From assembly GCF_003989795.1 (NCBI RefSeq), contig NZ_RZHG01000007.1, positions 62,001 through 126,000 of the forward strand: DNA of 64,000 bases, read 5' to 3'. A program made the translations under genes and the position numbers. The notes under the pieces are model-generated. The model saw only the letters and a list, made by a program, of their open reading frames with translations. It was not told the DNA's origin and searched no databases. Shown here one piece after another: positions 59,499 through 64,000 of this stretch (position 1 is its first letter; each line of letters starts with the position of its first letter). Source of the DNA: Vreelandella andesensis (GTDB taxonomy: Bacteria > Pseudomonadota > Gammaproteobacteria > Pseudomonadales > Halomonadaceae).

Positions 59499-61211
59499 AT
59501 GACCTCGACTTCTGTCGCTTCGCCGAGCTTCGGCGATCTTGCTCTGTTGCCTGCCGTTCTCTCTGCTGTTGAAGCACAAGGCTACGAAATTCCCTCGCCG
59601 ATCCAGGCGCAGACAATTCCTGCGTTGCTGGAAGGCCGCGATATGCTAGGCCAGGCACAAACTGGTACTGGTAAAACCGCTGCGTTTGCATTGCCATTGT
59701 TATCGCGCTTAGAACTTACCCGTCGCGAGCCTCAAGTATTGGTTATGGCTCCGACCCGTGAACTTGCTCAACAAGTTGCGGCTTCGTTCAGTAACTATGG
59801 TCAAAACCTTAAAGGTCTTGAAGTAGCGGTCCTTTGTGGTGGTCAAGAATACCGTGAACAGTTAGGCGCGCTAAAGCGCGGTGCCCAAGTCATTGTTGGC
59901 ACCCCTGGCCGTATTATCGATCACCTTGACCGCGGTAGCTTGAAACTCGACGGTTTGTCGGCGCTAGTGTTAGACGAAGCTGACGAAATGCTGCGCATGG
60001 GCTTTATCGACGACGTAAAACGCGTGGTTGCCGATACCCCTAAAGATGCTCAGCGTGTGTTCTTCTCGGCAACGCTGCCGACTGAAATTGAGCGCATTGT
60101 TAACCGTTACCTGGTTAACCCAGTGAAAGTTGCAATTGAGTCTGGCACTACCACTGGCGAAAACATTGAACAGCGTATTGTACGCGTTGATGGTGGCGCC
60201 AAGCTGGAAGCGGTCGCGCGTATTCTTGAAGTTGAGCCGGTCGATGGCGCTATTGTCTTCGTACGTACCCGCGCAGCTTGTACCACACTAGTAGAGCAGT
60301 TGACTGCTCGTGGCGTTAACGCCGCTGGCCTGTCGGGTGATCTAGACCAAAGCCTGCGTGAGCGTACCATTACGCGTTTGAAGCGTGGCAAAGTCGACGT
60401 ACTGATCGCCACTGACGTAGCGGCGCGCGGCCTTGACGTGTCTCGTATCACGCACGTTATTAACTACGATCTGCCGCAAGATGCAGAAGCGTATACGCAC
60501 CGTATCGGCCGTACCGGTCGTGCCGGCCGTAGCGGTATCGCGATTACGTTTGCTGGTTTCCGTGAAGGCCGCAAAGTGGGCTGGATGGAGCAGGCTACTG
60601 GTCAGAAAATGACCGAAATGCCACTTCCGGACGAAGCGGCTATTCGTGCCCACCGCGATGAAGTATTCCATCATCGCGTTGTGGCGGCATTGACTAAAGG
60701 TGCTGAAGAGCAACGTGCATTGGTTGAGCGGCTGGTAGAAGAAGGCCACGACGCCATTGAATTAGCCTGTGCCTTTGCCGCGATGGCGCGTGCTGATGAA
60801 GCGCCTATTGGTCGCTTGCAGGCACCGCGTAAAGAGCGTACCACGCGTGATAGCGCGCCTGGTGGTAAGCCAGGTGGCCGTCGCGAGCGTTCAAGCGCGC
60901 CCAGCGAAGGTATGATTCGCTACCGTGTTTCCGTTGGCCATAAAGATGGCGTTAAGCCTGGTCAACTGGTTGGTGCGCTGGCGAATGAAGGTGGTATCGA
61001 AGGCGCGCGTATCGGTCGTATCGACATTCGCAACGCATTCTCGGTAGTTGAATTACCCAGCGGCCTGCCTTCCACTATTCTAGCGAAAATGGCACGTGCC
61101 CGCGTTGCTGGCCGCCCGTTAGAAATCAGTGAAGACAGCGCACCTGAGCGTGCTCCACGTCGTCGTCGTGATGAAGGTGATGCGCCGGTTCGTCGTCGCG
61201 AACGCGCTTGA
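59499..61211 (+). CDS. deaD: DEAD-box RNA helicase DeaD/CsdA
   Basis: A 570-residue ATP-dependent RNA helicase. Motifs in order: Q motif (IPSPIQAQTIP), I AQTGTGKTAA, Ia APTRELAQQ, Ib TPGRIID, II LDEADEML, III FFSATLP, IV IVFVRTRA, V ATDVAARGLDV and VI HRIGRTGRAGRSG. A linker leads to a DbpA-type RNA-binding domain (about 470-545, MIRYRVSVGHKDGVKPGQLV) and an Arg-rich tail ending RRRDEGDAPVRRRERA. CsdA helps 50S assembly and mRNA decay at low temperature. The long folded leader supports cold regulation. The tail is shorter than in E. coli. Confidence 0.94.
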   Translation: MTSTSVASPSFGDLALLPAVLSAVEAQGYEIPSPIQAQTIPALLEGRDMLGQAQTGTGKTAAFALPLLSRLELTRREPQVLVMAPTRELAQQVAASFSNYGQNLKGLEVAVLCGGQEYREQLGALKRGAQVIVGTPGRIIDHLDRGSLKLDGLSALVLDEADEMLRMGFIDDVKRVVADTPKDAQRVFFSATLPTEIERIVNRYLVNPVKVAIESGTTTGENIEQRIVRVDGGAKLEAVARILEVEPVDGAIVFVRTRAACTTLVEQLTARGVNAAGLSGDLDQSLRERTITRLKRGKVDVLIATDVAARGLDVSRITHVINYDLPQDAEAYTHRIGRTGRAGRSGIAITFAGFREGRKVGWMEQATGQKMTEMPLPDEAAIRAHRDEVFHHRVVAALTKGAEEQRALVERLVEEGHDAIELACAFAAMARADEAPIGRLQAPRKERTTRDSAPGGKPGGRRERSSAPSEGMIRYRVSVGHKDGVKPGQLVGALANEGGIEGARIGRIDIRNAFSVVELPSGLPSTILAKMARARVAGRPLEISEDSAPERAPRRRRDEGDAPVRRRERA

Positions 61212-61265
61212 TGTGATGTATAGCGCCACATAATGGCGCTTTAAACGACGTTTAACGATCGTTCT

Positions 61266-61301
61266 ATCCCCTAATGCCCAACGGCATCAGGGGATTTTTT
61301 T
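61266..61301 (+). terminator. Rho-independent terminator of the helicase gene
   Basis: Arms 61266-61278 and 61283-61295 (ATCCCCTAATGCC, one A-C mismatch), loop CAAC, followed by seven T. It separates deaD from nfi. Confidence 0.92.
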
Positions 61302-61320
61302 ATTATCGAAAGGAGGGTGC

Positions 61321-62004
61321 ATGGACGCTCCGTTACATGAATGGAATTTAGCTCCAAAGGAAGCCATCGCGCTGCAAGCTTTGCTGGCGAAGCGGCTCGA
61401 AACGGTTGATCGTATCGAGCCTGTTCAGCACATTGCTGGGGTGGATATCGGCTTTGAAGCGGGCGGGGAGATCACTCGCGCGGCGGTCGTTGTTCTAAAG
61501 TGGCAACCTGAGGCCATGCAGCCCTTGGCGCTAGTGGAACAGGTGGTTCATCGCAAGCCAACGCGTATACCTTATATTCCTGGTTTGCTGTCTTTTCGCG
61601 AGATTCCAGCAGCGCTGGAAGCCTTCGCTAAGCTGACAATCACACCACAGCTAGTCATGGTCGACGGCCAGGGAATCGCCCACCCACGGCGACTTGGTGT
61701 TGCCGCTCACCTGGGGCTGTGGCTAAATTTGCCGACTATCGGCATTGCTAAGTCCCGGTTAACAGGCCTGCATGGAAAGGTGGGCAATACGCGAGGTGAC
61801 TGGGTACCTCTAACATCAGGTAACGACGTGATTGGTGCTGTGCTGCGTTCGAGAGCAAATGTAAAGCCCGTGTTTGTGTCGCCTGGTCATCGATTAACCC
61901 TTGAAACGTCACTGGACTGGGTGGTGCGCTGTTTAGGGCGCACCAAGTTACCAGAACCCACGCGGCTAGCGGACCGGCTTGCTTCACGACGTGACCAGAA
62001 GTGA
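61321..62004 (+). CDS. nfi: Endonuclease V (deoxyinosine 3'-endonuclease)
   Basis: A 227-residue repair enzyme that nicks DNA one phosphodiester 3' of deoxyinosine. The catalytic Asp is in IAGVDIGFEAG (about residue 42), PYIPGLLSFREIPAALEAF holds the conserved Tyr and Glu, and MVDGQGIAHPRRLGVAAHLG the second Asp and the His. All expected motifs are there and length is normal. AAAGGAGGGTGC precedes the ATG. Convergent with the next gene, whose stop lies one base away. Confidence 0.95.
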   Translation: MDAPLHEWNLAPKEAIALQALLAKRLETVDRIEPVQHIAGVDIGFEAGGEITRAAVVVLKWQPEAMQPLALVEQVVHRKPTRIPYIPGLLSFREIPAALEAFAKLTITPQLVMVDGQGIAHPRRLGVAAHLGLWLNLPTIGIAKSRLTGLHGKVGNTRGDWVPLTSGNDVIGAVLRSRANVKPVFVSPGHRLTLETSLDWVVRCLGRTKLPEPTRLADRLASRRDQK

Positions 62005-62005
62005 G

Positions 62006-62722
62006 CTACGTAAAGCGCAGGAAGCGTCGCAGTAAGCCAGTGGCCGCTTGAGTGTCGGTAATAGCGTTTATGAGCGCGTCAGGGTTCTCACCTTGGTCGC
62101 GCAAGGCGGCTTTCTGGCGCTCGATATAAGCATGCATGACGGAAGGAGTGAACTCTGGATGAAACTGCACGCTCCACTGGCGAGGCCCATAACGTAATGC
62201 TTGATGGGCATCGTGACTATTATGAGCCAGAACAGTGGTGTTGGGGGGAAGTTGCATGACGGATTGCGCGTGGCTCAAATGAGCAGGGAAGGGCGTGGGC
62301 AGTTTGCCAAAAAGAGGGTCTTGATGACCTGCTTGGGTAAGCCTTACGCTGCGCGTTCCTGACTCTCTTCCTGCGGGGTGGTAATCGCTAATGCCGCCGA
62401 ATGCTGACGCCATTAACTGGTGGCCATAGCATACGCCAAACATGGGAGCGTTCTCGTCCAACGCCTGCTGAAGCCAAGGTTTTAGCGCCTCGCTCCACGG
62501 TGCCTGTTCGCTCACCATGCTGTGGGAACCTGTTAGCATGATACCGGCAAAGGATGACGGAGCAGGGGGAACACCTTGTTGGCGGGCATCCCAAACCTCG
62601 AGCGATAAATGTTCAGGCAGTGCCGTCGAAAGCTGATTGATAAAGAGTTGCTCGAAATCACCGTAATGATCGACCACGTCAGGGAAGGCATCACCGGTTT
62701 TAATAATGACTAAAGAGGCCAT
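62006..62722 (-). CDS. Class-I glutamine amidotransferase-like protein
   Basis: A 238-residue stand-alone class-I amidotransferase domain. The nucleophile is in MFGVCYGHQLMASAFGG (Cys about 99) and the His-Glu pair in WSVQFHPEFTP (about 186-190), so the triad is whole. Such single-domain proteins resemble the GMP synthase amidotransferase half but act alone, e.g. on gamma-glutamyl compounds. No synthetase partner is nearby. Function unassigned beyond glutaminase/hydrolase type. Confidence 0.87.
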   Translation of the reverse strand: MASLVIIKTGDAFPDVVDHYGDFEQLFINQLSTALPEHLSLEVWDARQQGVPPAPSSFAGIMLTGSHSMVSEQAPWSEALKPWLQQALDENAPMFGVCYGHQLMASAFGGISDYHPAGRESGTRSVRLTQAGHQDPLFGKLPTPFPAHLSHAQSVMQLPPNTTVLAHNSHDAHQALRYGPRQWSVQFHPEFTPSVMHAYIERQKAALRDQGENPDALINAITDTQAATGLLRRFLRFT

Positions 62723-62859
62723 GGCGTTCTCGTTGTTCTGTCAGAGGAAAGATTAGCAGAGGAAAGGTTAGGGAGGAAAGGTTAGCCCAATCAGGGCATT
62801 ACCCTGTAAGGTGATGATGCTCACTATACACCTTTTTCACTTTATATTAGGAACCTACT

Positions 62860-63363
62860 ATGCAAAAGATAACGCGTGCTGGCGAGCCCATGGACGTTTC
62901 AGGTACGCTGCCTGCCAAAGGCCAAACGGCTCCGCTGATGACGCTCACCAATGCCGATTTAGAAGATGTCACTCTCGATACTTATTCGGGCAAGCGCAAA
63001 GTGCTGAATATTATCCCGAGTGTTGATACCCCCACCTGCGCGGTGTCTACTCGACGGTTTAATGAGCTGGCTTCTCAACTGGATGACACCGTAGTGTTAG
63101 TCGTTTCGGCTGACCTACCGTTTGCAGCCAAGCGCTTTTGCGGCGCAGAGGGGCTGGATAATGTTGAAACCCTGTCTACCTTTCGCCACCGAGAGTTCCA
63201 AGAAGCCTGGGGTGTCGCGTTAGCTAATAGTGCTATGGAAGGACTGTGCGCCCGTGCCGTGGTCGTGCTCGATGCGGACAACCTAGTGTTGCACAGTGAG
63301 CTGGTGAGCGAGCTGAAAAACGAACCTGATTATGACTCAGCGTTAGCGTCTCTAAAAAGCTAG
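62860..63363 (+). CDS. tpx: Thiol peroxidase Tpx
   Basis: A 167-residue atypical two-Cys peroxiredoxin reducing hydrogen and alkyl peroxides with thioredoxin. The peroxidatic Cys is in PSVDTPTCAVSTRRFN (about 60) and the resolving Cys in FAAKRFCGAEGLDNV (about 94). GKRKVLNIIPS and the C-terminal ARAVVVLDADN match E. coli Tpx. Whether it is periplasmic is unlikely since no signal peptide is seen. Single gene. Confidence 0.95.
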   Translation: MQKITRAGEPMDVSGTLPAKGQTAPLMTLTNADLEDVTLDTYSGKRKVLNIIPSVDTPTCAVSTRRFNELASQLDDTVVLVVSADLPFAAKRFCGAEGLDNVETLSTFRHREFQEAWGVALANSAMEGLCARAVVVLDADNLVLHSELVSELKNEPDYDSALASLKS

Positions 63364-63413
63364 CCAAAAAAGACCAATTAGCAAGCTATGCACGAGGGGT
63401 AGCGCGTATGTGC

Positions 63414-64000
63414 TTAACCGTTACCCTTACTGTCACGCTTAGCCGCCGCCACCAGTGCACTAATTAGGCGCTGCTGGGGGCGGTTGAAAATAAGCCACTC
63501 TGGGTGCCACTGAACGCCGATCAAAAAATCATGTTTTGTGGATTCAATTCCCTGCACCAGTCCGTCCCGGTCGCGAGCAACAATATTGATGCCGTTACCT
63601 GCGTTATCGACCGCCTGGTGGTGCAGGCTATTCACGCGGCACCACGTCACCCCTAAATGCTGATAAAGCTTGCTCCCCCCGACAATATCCACTGTCTTGC
63701 GCGGTAGAACCGTGCGCCGTCGCTTCAAGCCTTCATGCGTGGTGTAAATATCCGAGTCGAGGGTGCCGCCCAAGTGGACGTTGATTAACTGGGCCCCTCG
63801 GCAAATTCCCAGTACGGGGGTGTTTTGTGGAATAAATTTGCCAAGTAGGTTGAGTTCCAGTTCATCGCGGGCTGGGTCCAGCCGCACGTCTAGCTGCACT
63901 TCCCCGCCGTAAAGATGTGCTTGAATATCATCGCCGCCACCAATAATTAGCCCATCTAAGTGCGCGGGCAGGGGGCGTGAAGGGGACAAGCGAAGCGGTT
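63414..64000 (-). CDS. Gamma-glutamyl-GABA hydrolase family protein (PuuD-like; partial, runs off right edge)
   Basis: The frame is open from the stop at 63414 to the window end, so the N-terminus is missing; about 195 residues are seen. It is a class-I amidotransferase of the peptidase C26 group: DGLIIGGGDDIQAHLYGG, VLGICRGAQLINVHLGG with the nucleophile Cys, NSLHHQAVDNAG and IGVQWHPEWL with the His and Glu. PuuD frees GABA from gamma-glutamyl-GABA in putrescine breakdown. No other puu genes are in the window, so the exact substrate is open. Confidence 0.87.
   Translation of the reverse strand, partial: PLRLSPSRPLPAHLDGLIIGGGDDIQAHLYGGEVQLDVRLDPARDELELNLLGKFIPQNTPVLGICRGAQLINVHLGGTLDSDIYTTHEGLKRRRTVLPRKTVDIVGGSKLYQHLGVTWCRVNSLHHQAVDNAGNGINIVARDRDGLVQGIESTKHDFLIGVQWHPEWLIFNRPQQRLISALVAAAKRDSKGNG

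Noticed and set aside
59348..59572. 74-codon plus-strand frame across the deaD leader and start
   Set aside because: It runs through the structured leader and into deaD out of frame, with no ribosome site; the leader fold explains the sequence better.

Overview
The window reads as chromosomal DNA of a halophilic gammaproteobacterium of the Halomonadaceae (Halomonas/Vreelandella type). Grounds: many proteins have clear gammaproteobacterial orthologues (RlmA, ArgP, ArgO, SpeG, ArfA, CurA, YncD/PqqU-like receptor, YqjG, CsbD/YjbJ), there is a BCCT betaine-type carrier, and base composition is moderate. This is inference from protein resemblance; no rRNA or other marker gene is present. I saw no tRNA, rRNA, CRISPR, IS element, prophage or plasmid functions.

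Layout. 0-8.9 kb: housekeeping and stress genes (the transporter part of an Aas-like protein, an XRE regulator, RlmA, a cold-shock protein, a TIGR02450 protein, a deaminase, a Pmp3/YqaE proteolipid), then a YncD/PqqU-type TonB receptor facing CurA, and a small RlpA-like protein. 9-14.4 kb: a PPC-repeat exported protein, cytochrome b561, a 7TMR-DISM diguanylate cyclase and ArgP. 14.7-18.2 kb: a module lying between argP and argO, made of a sigma-54 activator without a sensor domain, an AT-rich region with a good -24/-12 promoter, a CsgG/HfaB-type outer-membrane lipoprotein, an exported protein with an SxATAVxNN repeat and a second small exported protein. It looks like an inducible surface-fibre secretion system and is the strongest candidate here for an undescribed system. 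18.6-26.4 kb: ArgO, threonine aldolase, an FAD oxidoreductase, SpeG, two unrecorded paralogous mini-proteins (40 and 37 aa), an alpha/beta hydrolase, a phosphoesterase and glutamate dehydrogenase.

26.4-34.5 kb: a LysR regulator divergent from a six-gene, visibly GC-richer operon (ketoglutarate-semialdehyde-type dehydrogenase, M19-like protein lacking the usual HxD, BCCT carrier, a 594-aa protein of unknown family, a DUF3726/Ldh2-like protein, RidA). It looks like uptake and breakdown of a betaine or cyclic N-methyl amino acid toward 2-oxoglutarate. This is the second candidate system.

34.5-47.5 kb: an atypical CDF transporter, an aminotransferase plus a CMD-family protein under an RpiR regulator, a CysG-derived SUMT, ArfA with a hairpin across its stop codon, an ABC exporter, a chromate-type transporter pair with gamma-glutamyltransferase under a GntR regulator, DUF1415, a GNAT remnant and an LLM oxidoreductase. 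47.6-64 kb: SDR, patatin, a CZB-domain signalling protein, two divergent L,D-transpeptidases facing an M23 peptidase, a LysR, YqjG, PRC-barrel and CsbD stress proteins, a DEAD-box helicase with an elaborately folded leader, endonuclease V, two class-I amidotransferases (the last cut by the window end) and thiol peroxidase.
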